The notes beneath the pieces were generated by a model, which was given only the letters and a program-made list of their open reading frames with translations, searched no databases and had not been told where the DNA came from. A stretch of DNA of 64,000 nt, taken from the NCBI GenBank assembly GCA_965233705.1, contig CBDDTF010000001.1, positions 868,001 to 932,000 on the forward strand, written 5' to 3'. Both the position numbers and the translations under genes were made by a program. Every line of letters starts with the position of its first letter. Position 1 is the first letter of the stretch. Shown here in pieces: positions 8,467-16,473 of the stretch. This DNA is from Algihabitans sp965233705 (lineage in GTDB: Bacteria; Pseudomonadota; Alphaproteobacteria; Kiloniellales; DSM-21159).

Positions 8467-10001
8467 GGCCGCGCGGCCGCCGCGTCGAGCGGATAGATCG
8501 GGCGGCGCAGCCTGGTGAAGCGGAGCTGGCCGTAATCCGAGGTGCAGACCCCGACGCCGGCGCACTCCACGATCTCGCGCGCGATCTGCTTGAGTCCGGC
8601 GCGCCAGTGGATGCGGCTCTTGAGCATGAGGTAGCGCTTCTGCAGGGGGTCGATGCCCAGGCTGAGCAGCGCGTTGATGTCGTGCGGCTCGACGTGGCGG
8701 GAGATCAGCGCGATCTCGGCCCGGCCGGTGTCCAGCACCACGGCCGGGCCCATGTTCATCGCCACGCCGGCGTACATCGGCCCCTTGTTGCGGTAGAGCC
8801 CGTCGCTGACCGTCTTCACCCGGCCGGTCACCTCCAGCGGCGCGCTCTCGGCCGGGATCGCCGGCATCGCCAGCTTGCCGCCGATCTCCAGGGTCACCCG
8901 CGCGCCGATCCCCGCGGCGATCGCCGTCTGCACGGCCGTCGGGTCGTAGATCGCGAAGACCGCGACCTCCTCCAGCTCCTGGCGCAGGATCTCGGCCAGC
9001 ACCGCCGTGGTGTCCATGGTGCCGCCCGAGGCGGCGTTGTCGTAGTGGTCGAGCAGCACCACCGGCCCCTGCTCCGCCCCCTGCTCCGCCTCCTGCGTTG
9101 CCCCCTGGGCCGGGTCCTGCGCCATCGCCTTGGCCCGCGCCACCGACTCGGCCAGCGGCTCCGGCCGGTAGACGAAGGCCTCCCGCTCGCGCCAGGCCAG
9201 CTCCAGCAGCTCGTCGCGCAGGTGCGCGGCGAGGGCCGGGTCGCCGTCGGTCACCGCGACCACCGACAGCCCGGCCTCGCGGATGTCGGCGTGGGGAAAG
9301 CCGACGAAGAGACTGAGCGCCAGCACCTCCTCGCGCGCCTCCAGCTCGCGGCAGCGGGCCTGCAGCGCGCGGTTGGGCTGGTCGTCGGTGCCCTGGCGCA
9401 TGACGTGCGGCAGCATGGGCGCGTTGCCCCAGGCGCGGGTCGGCCGGACCGCGCCGCGGATCTGGCGGATCAGCGCCCGGCCGGCGCGCAGCCCGGTCTC
9501 GTACATGTCGACATGGGGATAGGTGTGGTAGCCGGCGACCACGTCGGCGTTGGCGACCATCGCCTCGTAGAGATTGGCATGCATGTCGAGCCCGACGGCG
9601 ATCGGCGTCTGCGGCGCCAGGGCGCGCAGGCGCGCCAGCAGCGCGCCCTCGCCGTCCTCCAGGCGCTCGGTCACCATGGCGCCGTGCAGGTCGAGCAGGA
9701 TGCCGTCCCAGCCGCCCTGGCCGACCGCCGCGCAGATCGCCTCGGCGATCTCCTCGTAGGCCGCCTGCTCGACCGGGCCGCTCGGCCAGGCCTCGGCCGC
9801 GATGGCGACCTCGACCTCGGCGCCGGCCTCGGCGGCGGCGGCCAGGTAGCCGCCGAGCACCGTGCCGGTGGCGCGGTAAGCGGCCAGCGCCTCCGCCCCG
9901 CGCGGCGGCGCGTCGCCGGCCCGCGCGAAGCGCGCGAGCGGCGTGGGCACCGGCGAGAAGGTGTTGGTCTCGTGCTTCATCATGGCGAGCAGCAGGCGCA
10001 T
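8463..10001 (-). CDS. M81/MlrC-family metalloprotein
   Basis: This 512-residue protein belongs to the family of MlrC, named for microcystin breakdown but widespread in catabolic clusters. The N-terminal MMKHETNTFSP, LDLHGAM, FVGFPHADI and LLDHYDNAASGGTMD motifs are typical; the His and Asp residues in them are the likely zinc ligands. The ATG at 10001 has a GGAGG site. It is the first gene of an mlrC-pdxA pair (4-bp overlap) located between the LysE exporter and the TRAP genes. The substrate is not microcystin on any evidence here; hydrolysis of an amide in the same pathway as hyuAB is a reasonable guess only. Confidence 0.85.
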   Translation of the reverse strand: MRLLLAMMKHETNTFSPVPTPLARFARAGDAPPRGAEALAAYRATGTVLGGYLAAAAEAGAEVEVAIAAEAWPSGPVEQAAYEEIAEAICAAVGQGGWDGILLDLHGAMVTERLEDGEGALLARLRALAPQTPIAVGLDMHANLYEAMVANADVVAGYHTYPHVDMYETGLRAGRALIRQIRGAVRPTRAWGNAPMLPHVMRQGTDDQPNRALQARCRELEAREEVLALSLFVGFPHADIREAGLSVVAVTDGDPALAAHLRDELLELAWREREAFVYRPEPLAESVARAKAMAQDPAQGATQEAEQGAEQGPVVLLDHYDNAASGGTMDTTAVLAEILRQELEEVAVFAIYDPTAVQTAIAAGIGARVTLEIGGKLAMPAIPAESAPLEVTGRVKTVSDGLYRNKGPMYAGVAMNMGPAVVLDTGRAEIALISRHVEPHDINALLSLGIDPLQKRYLMLKSRIHWRAGLKQIAREIVECAGVGVCTSDYGQLRFTRLRRPIYPLDAAAARP

Positions 10002-10109
10002 GCGGAGCCTCCAGGCGGGGGATCGTCCAGCGGCGCGGCGCGGGCCCGCCGCCCTGAGCGCGCCGCCGGCCGCGGACGACTCCGGCCGGCGGACGATAGC
10101 GGGTGTCGA

Positions 10110-10133
10110 GCGGCTTTATCCGGATAAAGCCGC
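10110..10133. promoter_or_regulatory. Perfect 24-bp palindrome upstream of mlrC
   Basis: Arms GCGGCTTTAT and ATAAAGCCGC flank a CCGG centre, giving a perfect 24-base palindrome. It lies 109 bases upstream of the mlrC start and 60 bases after the lysE stop. There is no T-run on either side, so an operator is more likely than a terminator. Confidence 0.5.
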
Positions 10134-10193
10134 GTCAGCTTCCCACGTTTGCCGCCCCGAAGACCAGACCGCCCCCCAGTCCCGCGGTCGGCG

Positions 10194-10820
10194 CTACCGG
10201 CTGGCAGTGGTCAGGACCGCGCCGATGCCGACGAAGGCGCCGCCCGCGGCGCGATTGAACCAGCGGCCATGGCGGGCCAGCCACGGCGCGATGCGCTGGG
10301 CCAGCCCCGCCAGCAGCAGCTCGTAGAGCACCTCCACCGCCACGAAGGTGCCGCCGAAAACCAGAAGCTGCAGGGCGAAGGGGGTCTCGGGGACCATGAA
10401 CTGCGGCAGGAAGGCGGCGAAGAAGATCAGGCCCTTGGGATTCGACACGGCGACCAGGAATCCCTGGTTGAACATCCGCAAGGGCCGCGCCGCGTCCTGG
10501 CCCGCGCGCGCCTGCGGACCCGAGGGAATCTGCGGTGCCGGCGCCCGCCAGACGCGCAGGCCGAGATAGACGAGGTAGCCGGCGCCGAGCCACTTGGCCA
10601 CCGTGAAGGCCTGCTCGGAGGCGGCCAGGAGCGCGCCCAGACCGGCGAGGGAGGCGGCGACCAGCAGGAAGAACCCCAGCGCCCCGCCGAGCACCGTCGA
10701 CACCGTCGGCCGCACGCCGAAACAGGCGCCATGGGTCAGCGAGAGCAGCCCGTTCGGCCCCGGGGTCAGCGACAGGCCGATGGCCGCCGCAAGGTAGACC
10801 AGCCAGATTTCCAGGCTCAT
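10194..10820 (-). CDS. LysE/RhtB-family amino-acid exporter
   Basis: This 208-residue inner-membrane protein has about six hydrophobic segments and the LysE signature SLTPGPNGLLSLTHG near residue 17. The family exports amino acids or their analogues. The start has a perfect GGGAGG site. It is on the same strand as mlrC but separated by 190 bases and a palindrome, so it is probably a separate unit. Its 5' side abuts the remnant of an integrase. The substrate cannot be told. Confidence 0.9.
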   Translation of the reverse strand: MSLEIWLVYLAAAIGLSLTPGPNGLLSLTHGACFGVRPTVSTVLGGALGFFLLVAASLAGLGALLAASEQAFTVAKWLGAGYLVYLGLRVWRAPAPQIPSGPQARAGQDAARPLRMFNQGFLVAVSNPKGLIFFAAFLPQFMVPETPFALQLLVFGGTFVAVEVLYELLLAGLAQRIAPWLARHGRWFNRAAGGAFVGIGAVLTTASR

Positions 10821-10860
10821 GCCACGCCTCCCGTCGAACCTCCGGGCGTTCTATCCCACG

Positions 10861-11283
10861 GTGCGGCGGTGCCTGTCACGGCCCAAAGCGGGCCCCGACC
10901 GCGACGACAAGCGGCGGGCGGCGCTGCTGGACGCGCGCGCGTTGGCCCAGGCGGACACGGTGATCGAGTGGCAGGGCAAGCCGGTCAAGCGCATCCGTGG
11001 CGCCTTCGCCAAGGCGGCCCGGCGCGCCGGCGTGCCCTGGTGCACACCGCACACGCTGAAGCATACCGCCATCTCGAACCTGCTTGCGACGGGACGGTTC
11101 ACGACCGAACAGGTCAGCCGCTACACCGAGACCTCGCAGCGGATCGTCGCCGAAGTCTATCGCCACATGCACCCGGCCGAGATGCAGGAGATGGCCGAGG
11201 CGCTGGCCGGCGTGGGCGCGCCCCAGGGCGGGCGTTCACCGTCCATTTCCGCACACCGTGCGCGAAACGCCGACCAGCGATGA
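10861..11283 (+). pseudogene. Tyrosine integrase remnant (C-terminal part)
   Basis: This is the C-terminal half of a phage-type tyrosine recombinase without its N-terminal arm and core-binding domains or the first catalytic Arg. VIEWQGKPVKRIRGAFAKAARRAG leads to box II as TPHTLKHT, where the usual HxxRH has Lys for Arg, and then to the nucleophile context EVYRHMHP. The reading frame has no credible start and merges with unrelated sequence on its 5' side. It lies just left of the 46-bp repeat that bounds the integrated element, so it looks like debris of an older element that used the same tRNA-Val site. Confidence 0.8.
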
Positions 11284-11326
11284 TGCGGCGTCGCCACAAA
11301 ATACCTTTATGTATCAAGATCTTGCG

Positions 11327-11372
11327 ATGGTGGGCGCGGCTGGGATTGAACCAGCGACCCCTACGATGTCAA
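11327..11372. repeat. Left attachment repeat (attL), 3' part of tRNA-Val
   Basis: These 46 bases are identical to 21154-21199, the 3' half of the intact tRNA-Val gene including the encoded CCA. Identity stops abruptly after the anticodon arm. This is the duplicated target of site-specific integration. Confidence 0.95.
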
Positions 11373-11430
11373 TTTAGGGAATTATTACTTTCCTTCGTTT
11401 TCCGAATATTTCCCACAATTCGTCAACATA

Positions 11431-11459
11431 TTGATTTTAAACGCATTTTGTGGTATATA
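11431..11459 (+). promoter_or_regulatory. Candidate sigma-70 promoter for the integrase
   Basis: TTGATT and TATATA are separated by 17 bases, in an AT-rich stretch about 90 bases upstream of the integrase start. Both hexamers are close to the sigma-70 consensus. Confidence 0.55.
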
Positions 11460-11504
11460 AACACGTAGAGGCCTTCCCTATGTTGACCTCGAATTTCACG
11501 AATT

Positions 11505-11523
11505 TGCTTACCCAGTGCTTACT
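11505..11523. promoter_or_regulatory. Possible integrase arm-type site, left
   Basis: The 19-mer TGCTTACCCAGTGCTTACT matches 21065-21083 at 18 of 19 bases. Each copy has two GCTTAC hexamers 11 bases apart, and one copy lies near each attachment repeat. That pattern is typical of arm-type binding sites for the integrase N-terminal domain. Confidence 0.55.
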
Positions 11524-11544
11524 TTTGGCGGGCGGACGCCGGAA

Positions 11545-12807
11545 ATGCCGAAGATCACCAAGCGTGTTGTGGACGCCGCCAAGCCGTCCGATAAGCCAGC
11601 TTTCATATGGGACGACACCCTCAAGGGTTTCGGTTTGCTGATCCGCCCTTCCGGGGTCCATTCCTTCATCTATCAATACCGGACGCGGGAGGGACGGAGC
11701 CGCCGAACCAGCATCGCCAAGGTGGGGACCATCACTCCCGACAAAGCCCGCGAGATAGCCGAAGGACACGCGGCGACGGTCAAGGCAGGGGGCGATACCC
11801 TGGACGCCAAGGCCAAGGCACGGGACGCCATGACCGTGAATCAACTGCTTGACCTCTACCTCGGCTCGTCCCGGTTCAAGGAGAAAGCCCCTTCCACCAA
11901 GTCAATCGAGCCGGGACGCATCAATCGTCACCTACGCCCTCTGCTGGGCCGGTCCTATGTGCATAAGCTGACCACCGAGGATATCCGCCGCGCCCGTGAC
12001 GCCATCCGCGACGGCAAGACGGCGACAAATGAGAAGACCGGCAAGCGGGGCCGTGCCCGCGTTACCGGCGGGGCGACCACGGCGCGGGACACCATCGCCC
12101 TTCTGCGCGCGGTCCTCAATTGGGCAATCGAAGAAGGATACATCCGGCGAAATCCAGCTCAGGGTATCAAGCTGGGATCGAGTGGACGGCGCGAGACCAT
12201 CCTGGATGGGAAAGGATATGAACGCCTGTTCGCCGCCCTGACCCGGATGGAGGCCGACAAGCGCATCCGATCCGCCGTGGCGGATGCCGTGCGCGTCATC
12301 GCGTTGACCGGGGCGCGCCGCTCCGAGATCGCCGGGCTGCGGTGGCGTCATGTGGACCTGAAAGCGGGAACCATCACCCTTCCCCCGACCTCGCACAAGG
12401 CCGGACACAAGACGGGGCAATCCCGGACGATCCACCTTCCCGCAGCTGCCATCGAAATCATCGAGCGGCAGGACCGCAGCGGATCGGACGATTTCGTCTT
12501 CCGACCGGCCAAGGGGGACGGTGGGACCATCGCTCTATCGAAGCCTTGGCGGGCAATCCGCAAGGAGGCCAAATTGCCCGAAGGGTTCGGGTTGCACGGG
12601 CTGCGGCATACCCTGGCATCCATGCTGGCGATGAGCGGCGGACAGGCTTCGGAAATCCAAGCCGCGCTCGGCCATTCGACCATCGCCATGGCAGCGAAAT
12701 ACGTCCACTGGGCCGACAGCGCGCACAAGACCTTGGCCGAACGCGCCGCCGCCCCTGCGCTGGCAGGCCTCAACGGCAGCACAGCGCCGCAAGCGGACGG
12801 GGAATAA
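11545..12807 (+). CDS. int: Tyrosine-type integrase (P4/DUF4102 class)
   Basis: This 420-residue site-specific recombinase is likely responsible for insertion of the element in tRNA-Val. It has an N-terminal arm-binding domain (ITKRVVDAAKPS, DUF4102-like, residues 1-90), a SAM-like core-binding domain (about 95-205) and a catalytic domain. The catalytic set is complete: Arg258 in TGARRSE, His351 and Arg354 in HGLRHT, the late His in LGHS, and Tyr386 in KYVHW. The ATG at 11545 is preferred; a GTG 30 bases earlier lies inside a candidate arm-type site. It is adjacent to attL and has its own promoter. No frameshift is seen, so it may be active. Confidence 0.95.
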   Translation: MPKITKRVVDAAKPSDKPAFIWDDTLKGFGLLIRPSGVHSFIYQYRTREGRSRRTSIAKVGTITPDKAREIAEGHAATVKAGGDTLDAKAKARDAMTVNQLLDLYLGSSRFKEKAPSTKSIEPGRINRHLRPLLGRSYVHKLTTEDIRRARDAIRDGKTATNEKTGKRGRARVTGGATTARDTIALLRAVLNWAIEEGYIRRNPAQGIKLGSSGRRETILDGKGYERLFAALTRMEADKRIRSAVADAVRVIALTGARRSEIAGLRWRHVDLKAGTITLPPTSHKAGHKTGQSRTIHLPAAAIEIIERQDRSGSDDFVFRPAKGDGGTIALSKPWRAIRKEAKLPEGFGLHGLRHTLASMLAMSGGQASEIQAALGHSTIAMAAKYVHWADSAHKTLAERAAAPALAGLNGSTAPQADGE

Positions 12808-12941
12808 AGGCCTCAGATTCCACAGGAAATATTCTGCCAATGAAAAAAATTGGCCCCCGCCACAGGGCAATTACGGCGTTTCCCGGTATATAAGACTCCG
12901 TCGGCACTACCGGCGGGAAGCAAGAAGCCGGAGGCAGCCAC

Positions 12942-13229
12942 ATGCAACAGCAGTATTTTCGGCGGGCGCAGGCCGCCAAGTTCATCACCGACACCTGGGG
13001 CATCCCATGCAGCCCCGCCTACCTCGCCAAGCTGGCGGTTACCGGCGGAGGGCCGCCCTTCCGAAAGATCAGCCGATTTCCTGTCTACGCCAAGGCCGAC
13101 CTCGTGGCGTGGGTGGAATCGCGCAGCACAGGGTTGCTGACCTCGACTTCAAGCCAGCCCCGGCGAAAGGGATTTCAGGACGCCGGGAGGCCCTTTGCCG
13201 ATATGGCAAGCGAGCAAGAAACTCAATAA
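12942..13229 (+). CDS. AlpA/excisionase-like DNA-binding protein
   Basis: This 95-residue protein has an N-terminal winged-helix of the MerR/AlpA type: RRAQAAKFITDTWGIPCSPAYLAKLAVTGGGPPF, then RFPVYAKADLVAWVESR, the usual 'strand then helix' end of excisionase-like domains. The start has a GGAGG site. Position directly after the integrase suggests a recombination directionality factor or a regulator of integrase. The C-terminal 30 residues are low-complexity and lack a recognisable fold. The evidence is by motif order only. Confidence 0.75.
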   Translation: MQQQYFRRAQAAKFITDTWGIPCSPAYLAKLAVTGGGPPFRKISRFPVYAKADLVAWVESRSTGLLTSTSSQPRRKGFQDAGRPFADMASEQETQ

Positions 13230-13274
13230 AAACAAATAGTTGACACCTTCTGAGGGTCTGGTTTGTTTAAGATA

Positions 13275-13292
13275 GGGGGCGTGTGCGCCCCC
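13275..13292. promoter_or_regulatory. Leader hairpin upstream of small gene
   Basis: GGGGGCG and CGCCCCC form a 7-bp stem with a TGTG loop, 38 bases before the next start codon. A TTGACA hexamer lies at 13240, but no good -10 follows at the right distance. It may be a leader structure. Confidence 0.35.
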
Positions 13293-13330
13293 TGTATCAC
13301 GACGAACCTGAAAACCTATGGAGGTCAACC

Positions 13331-13552
13331 ATGAACACCGAAACCACCCATGACGACGGCTTCATCGTCCTTCCGGCGGCTTCCGGCGGCGGTGCCCTGC
13401 TGCGCCGCAGCCAGATCGCGGGCGGACGCCCCAACGGGGCGGACGGGGCCATCGTCTACTTGGCTGCGGGGCCGAGCATCTACACCACCGCGACGATCCC
13501 GCAGATCGCCCGTTACCTGCGGGCGGATATGGCGGACGTTCGCGCCGAGTAG
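13331..13552 (+). CDS. Small hypothetical protein
   Basis: This is a 73-residue protein of unknown function with a strong GGAGG ribosome site eight bases before the ATG. The sequence is rich in small residues with an acidic C-terminus (ADMADVRAE), and LLRRSQIAGGRP plus a later helix could form a compact domain. No motif is recognised. It lies between the excisionase-like gene and the inactive integrase homologue, followed by a hairpin, so it is part of the element's left module. Confidence 0.7.
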   Translation: MNTETTHDDGFIVLPAASGGGALLRRSQIAGGRPNGADGAIVYLAAGPSIYTTATIPQIARYLRADMADVRAE

Positions 13553-13560
13553 CCCAACGT

Positions 13561-13591
13561 GGATGCCGTCGGCTGAACGCCGGCGGCATCC
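13561..13591. terminator. Hairpin between small gene and integrase homologue
   Basis: GGATGCCG and CGGCATCC form an 8-bp perfect stem just after the stop of the 73-aa gene, followed by GCTCTTCTT. It resembles a weak intrinsic terminator; the T-run is interrupted. Confidence 0.45.
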
Positions 13592-13612
13592 GCTCTTCTT
13601 GGAGAGAACCCA

Positions 13613-14812
13613 ATGCGCGTCTCTCACTCCGCAATGCCCTATGTGGACATAGAGCCGCACCTAGCGTCGGGGTCTATCCCCGCCGCGCGAGAGATGCCCG
13701 TAGTGTTGACCGATGCCTTGGTTCGGGTCGCCCAACCGAGACAACGGGAAACTTGGGTACCGGATAAGGAAAGCCCTTGGCTCGCGCTGCGTATCCGCCC
13801 GACCGGGAACAAGAGCTTCTATTTCCACAGCTCCGGCCGCGAGGAATTTGGGACGTGGCGGGAGCAGATCGGCAATGCCGAAACCTACACCGTGGCCGAG
13901 GCCCGGAGGAAGGCAGAATGGATTGCAGCCCGTCTCGCCAATGGCGAACGCCCCACGAAGGCAAGACCACGCCGCAATGCGCCCTTCGAGAAAGCGGTCT
14001 CCGAATATTTCCGAAGCCATCCTCCGGCATCATCCGATTGGTTCATGACGGTAAAGAGCCTGTTCGACCGATATCTTATTCCGCGATTTACCGGGCACCC
14101 CCTCCCATCAGTCCGCAAGGATCAATGGCTTCTCGTAATTGAACTGGTTGCCCTGGAACAGCCAGGCCGGGCGATCAATTTGCACAAGGCTTCACGAGCG
14201 TTCCTGACATGGGCGTGCCGGAATGGGTTGATCGAAACCAACGTCCTAGCCGCTACCAAACCCGAACTTCCGCCGTCCCGTTCGCCCCGGTTCCTTAGCG
14301 TCAACGAACTTGCCGCCATCTTTGATGCGGCCCAGTCCCTTGGACCACCTTGGGCCGCGATGGTCGGCCTGATCATCCTGACCGGCAAGGCGATCAAGGA
14401 CGTGCGGTGGATGGATGCAAGCCACATCGATTGGGACCAAGGCGCATGGAGGATCGAGAGCCTCCCCACCTATGACGGACTCGATATGCCTGACCGGCGG
14501 GTCAAGCTACCGCCGCAAGCAATGGCGCTGCTCGCCCCCTACCGGCAATGGCGGGGACTCTTGTTTCCATCCCCGCGCGGCATCCTGAACCCCAAACCCA
14601 TCAACCTCCATGGCCGGATCATCGAAGAAGTACGGAACCGAAGCGGCGTTCCGAACCGCTGGGGTATGCGGGACGTCCGACGATCCGTCGCCCGCGAGTT
14701 GAAGCGCCTTCGCGGACAACCGGCCTCTCTCGCCGTATGGGCTCAACGCCTGGAAGATGTCCGCGCCGAATCAACCATTCCAACCGACGACATGGAGGAC
14801 GTGATCCTGTGA
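13613..14812 (+). CDS. Tyrosine recombinase-like protein, catalytically degenerate
   Basis: This 399-residue protein has the integrase layout: DUF4102-like arm domain (WLALRIRPTGNKSFYF), core-binding domain, and a C-terminal domain still alignable to the catalytic fold. The key residues are gone. The TGxRxxE motif reads TGKAIKD (Arg replaced by Ala at 260), the HxxRH box reads DVRRS (His to Asp at 354, His to Arg), and no Tyr follows before the end at TDDMEDVIL. The frame is long, intact and has a GGAGA site, so it appears maintained rather than decaying. It may act as a DNA-binding partner of the active integrase, or as a regulator. Function is inferred. Confidence 0.75.
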   Translation: MRVSHSAMPYVDIEPHLASGSIPAAREMPVVLTDALVRVAQPRQRETWVPDKESPWLALRIRPTGNKSFYFHSSGREEFGTWREQIGNAETYTVAEARRKAEWIAARLANGERPTKARPRRNAPFEKAVSEYFRSHPPASSDWFMTVKSLFDRYLIPRFTGHPLPSVRKDQWLLVIELVALEQPGRAINLHKASRAFLTWACRNGLIETNVLAATKPELPPSRSPRFLSVNELAAIFDAAQSLGPPWAAMVGLIILTGKAIKDVRWMDASHIDWDQGAWRIESLPTYDGLDMPDRRVKLPPQAMALLAPYRQWRGLLFPSPRGILNPKPINLHGRIIEEVRNRSGVPNRWGMRDVRRSVARELKRLRGQPASLAVWAQRLEDVRAESTIPTDDMEDVIL

Positions 14813-15472
14813 CCCACGGGCGGGAACACGGTGCGTTGACGCGATGGAACGAAATGAAATGCCCGGAAAAGCAACGCCATCCCAAGCAAGGCCAATCCAA
14901 CTCAGGAAAACCGTCCGTGGTGAAATCGGGATGAAACCGAACGCAAAAACCGAAACGTCGCCGTGCCGAAGCAGCAAAAACCATGGACGAGTTGAATGGC
15001 CGAAATGTCTAGGCAACTCGCACGAAATGCCCCCTGCCAATCCCCACCTGTCGGGGAATCGTTCCGGAAAAATCGGGAGGGATGACGAATCGCGGCGGCG
15101 TTCCCCGACCGTGCCGGGGGATAAGGCCGACCCGACGACCGCGAACCATCACCCACCACTGAATCACCTTTTTGATCGGTTTGGTCGACTCGGTATCGAA
15201 ATGCAGCTGGGGGCCGGAAATTCCGAATGGATTGCCAGCCTGTACTTGATCTCGGATGAGCTGCTTCTGGCACCAGGACCCGAGCCCAGCGAAAAGCGGA
15301 GGCCAGAAAAACCACCAAACCACGAATCAGAACGCTCTTGGACATCGTAAATATGGAAGAGGAACAGGAAAAGTAGCCCTGCCTACAAGAAATGCACGGA
15401 ATATAACCGCTGATCACTGGAATGATTGACCGGAATAATGCTGGACTGGAATAGAAACTGGACCGGACTATT
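14813..15472. other. Stretch without a convincing gene
   Basis: Both strands carry open frames here, but none has a clear ribosome site or recognised motif. A minus-strand frame at 15009-15323 is the least implausible and is listed separately. The composition is that of the element. Confidence 0.5.
15009..15323 (-). CDS. Possible small membrane-anchored protein
   Basis: This is a 104-residue frame beginning at a GTG. The N-terminus VWWFFWPPLFAGLGSW is strongly hydrophobic and could be one membrane segment; the rest is basic and mixed. No good ribosome site is seen, and an overlapping frame (start ATG near 15347, MSKSVLIRGLVVFLASAF) could be the true N-terminus with a frameshift. No family is recognised. 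Treat as uncertain. Confidence 0.25.
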   Translation of the reverse strand: MVWWFFWPPLFAGLGSWCQKQLIRDQVQAGNPFGISGPQLHFDTESTKPIKKVIQWWVMVRGRRVGLIPRHGRGTPPRFVIPPDFSGTIPRQVGIGRGHFVRVA

Positions 15473-15502
15473 AAAAGGGACTCCCAATAGGGGAGTCCCT
15501 TT
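15473..15502. terminator. Bidirectional intrinsic terminator
   Basis: AAAAGGGACTCCC and GGGAGTCCCTTT form a strong GC-rich stem with flanking A and T runs, so it can act in both directions. It lies 16 bases beyond the stop of the minus-strand xre gene. Confidence 0.85.
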
Positions 15503-15518
15503 CTTGCCCCGAAATTGT

Positions 15519-15755
15519 CTACTTTCCAGAGAGGCGGGTAATCATGCGGGCCGGGTCGGCCCCAAGCGCCTCGGCAACGTCAAGAAATTCGACCACATCA
15601 AGCCGCCGTTCCCCGCCCTCGTACTTAGCGACATAGGACTGGGGCTTGCCGAGCCGGTCGGCCACCTCCTGCTGGGTCAGGCCCGCAGAAAGACGTTGCT
15701 CCCGCAACAGTGCCAGCAGCCTCTCATGCCGGGGCGTGTAAATGGACTTGTTCAT
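15519..15755 (-). CDS. Xre-family helix-turn-helix regulator
   Basis: This 78-residue protein is a single HTH_3 domain: LLREQRLSAGLTQQEVADRL, then SYVAKYEGGERRLDVVEFLDVAEALG. These small Xre proteins act as dimeric repressors in mobile elements or antitoxin modules. It ends at a bidirectional terminator and is divergent from the zinc-ribbon gene. A 9-of-10 direct repeat overlapping the opposing promoter may be its operator. No toxin partner is recognisable next to it. Confidence 0.92.
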   Translation of the reverse strand: MNKSIYTPRHERLLALLREQRLSAGLTQQEVADRLGKPQSYVAKYEGGERRLDVVEFLDVAEALGADPARMITRLSGK

Positions 15756-15787
15756 GGAGGACCGCCGGTTGAAACCACCGGCAATCC

Positions 15788-15827
15788 AATAATCCCATTT
15801 GAGAATTATCCCAAAACAGGATATAGT
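15788..15827. promoter_or_regulatory. Divergent promoter with direct repeat, Xre operator candidate
   Basis: AATAATCCCA (15788-15797) and AATTATCCCA (15804-15813) form a direct repeat with a 16-base period. The repeat overlaps TTGAGA (15799-15804) and TATAGT (15822-15827), spaced 17 bases, which would drive the plus-strand gene at 15860. Binding by the adjacent Xre protein is inference. Confidence 0.5.
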
Positions 15828-15859
15828 GGTTGGAACGCCCCAAAGCCGGAGGACGGCGG

Positions 15860-16084
15860 ATGAAATACGATCTATCGATGCGCCATTGCGGCACCTGCGG
15901 CAGGGAGACGCTGCACGTCAAAGCGGCTAAGCCTACCGTCGCCCGCTATCTTTCAACCATCCTGACCTTGGGCATGAGGCGCGCGGGCCAGAACGGCCCG
16001 GCAGAATGCGTCTGCTGTGGTGCAATCCCTAATCCGGAAGGCCGCCACCCGCTCAGGCTACACCTACAGGCAAAGGGCCTTTAG
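15860..16084 (+). CDS. Small zinc-ribbon hypothetical protein
   Basis: This 74-residue protein has two CxxC-type knuckles, CGTCG near residue 10 and CVCCG near residue 53, which would hold one zinc ion. A basic, partly hydrophobic helix (ARYLSTILTLGMRRAG) separates them. The ATG has a GGAGGA site eight bases upstream. It is divergent from the Xre gene and probably controlled by it. The function is unknown; zinc ribbons of this size usually bind nucleic acid or act in protein contacts. Confidence 0.75.
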   Translation: MKYDLSMRHCGTCGRETLHVKAAKPTVARYLSTILTLGMRRAGQNGPAECVCCGAIPNPEGRHPLRLHLQAKGL

Positions 16085-16179
16085 GTCGGGAATAGCGCAC
16101 ACGGCGACACCTAAAACTTGGCGAAACCGCTATTTGGCAAAATGGTTGCGCGTTACGCCAAGCGAGCCAATCCAGGCCG

Positions 16180-16389
16180 CTAACTTGTGTGGCATTCAGG
16201 CGAGCAGTTAGCACAACCATTCGACTGAGGATAAACTTTCTTGGCCTCTCGGACCGCTTCCCGGCAGGAATCAAAGTAACCGAGATAATGGCGGTTTTCC
16301 TCGCGAGCCGGGGTCGGGCATCCTTCGGTCTTGTGCACCTCATGATCCCCATTCGGCTGAGCGTTCGTGTTCACATAATAACGCGGCAT
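16180..16389 (-). CDS. Conserved small Cys-rich protein
   Basis: This 69-residue protein begins MPRYYVNTNAQPNGDHEVHK and has Cys near residue 23 and at the end as NGCANCSPECHTS. I recognise the pattern (YYVN-N-Q-NGDHEVH ... CPTP ... ECHTS) as a widespread small conserved family without assigned function. The Cys and His residues could bind a metal. It lies in the right half of the element, downstream of the helicase operon on the same strand but with a 84-base spacer, so it may have its own promoter. Confidence 0.8.
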   Translation of the reverse strand: MPRYYVNTNAQPNGDHEVHKTEGCPTPAREENRHYLGYFDSCREAVREAKKVYPQSNGCANCSPECHTS

Positions 16390-16473
16390 CTTGCCCCCCA
16401 TCATCAATGAACTACTATAAGTATGCCTTTTGATCTCTCATTCCACAACTACGGTATCCGCACAAAGACACTG

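Noticed and set aside
11327..11372. Second tRNA-Val gene
   Set aside because: Only the 3' half is present; identity to the real tRNA ends after the anticodon arm, so it is an attachment duplicate.
14902..15417. Minus-strand frame of 171 residues in the element
   Set aside because: It overlaps another frame, has an odd Ser/Arg-rich composition and no ribosome site; kept only as part of the uncertain stretch.
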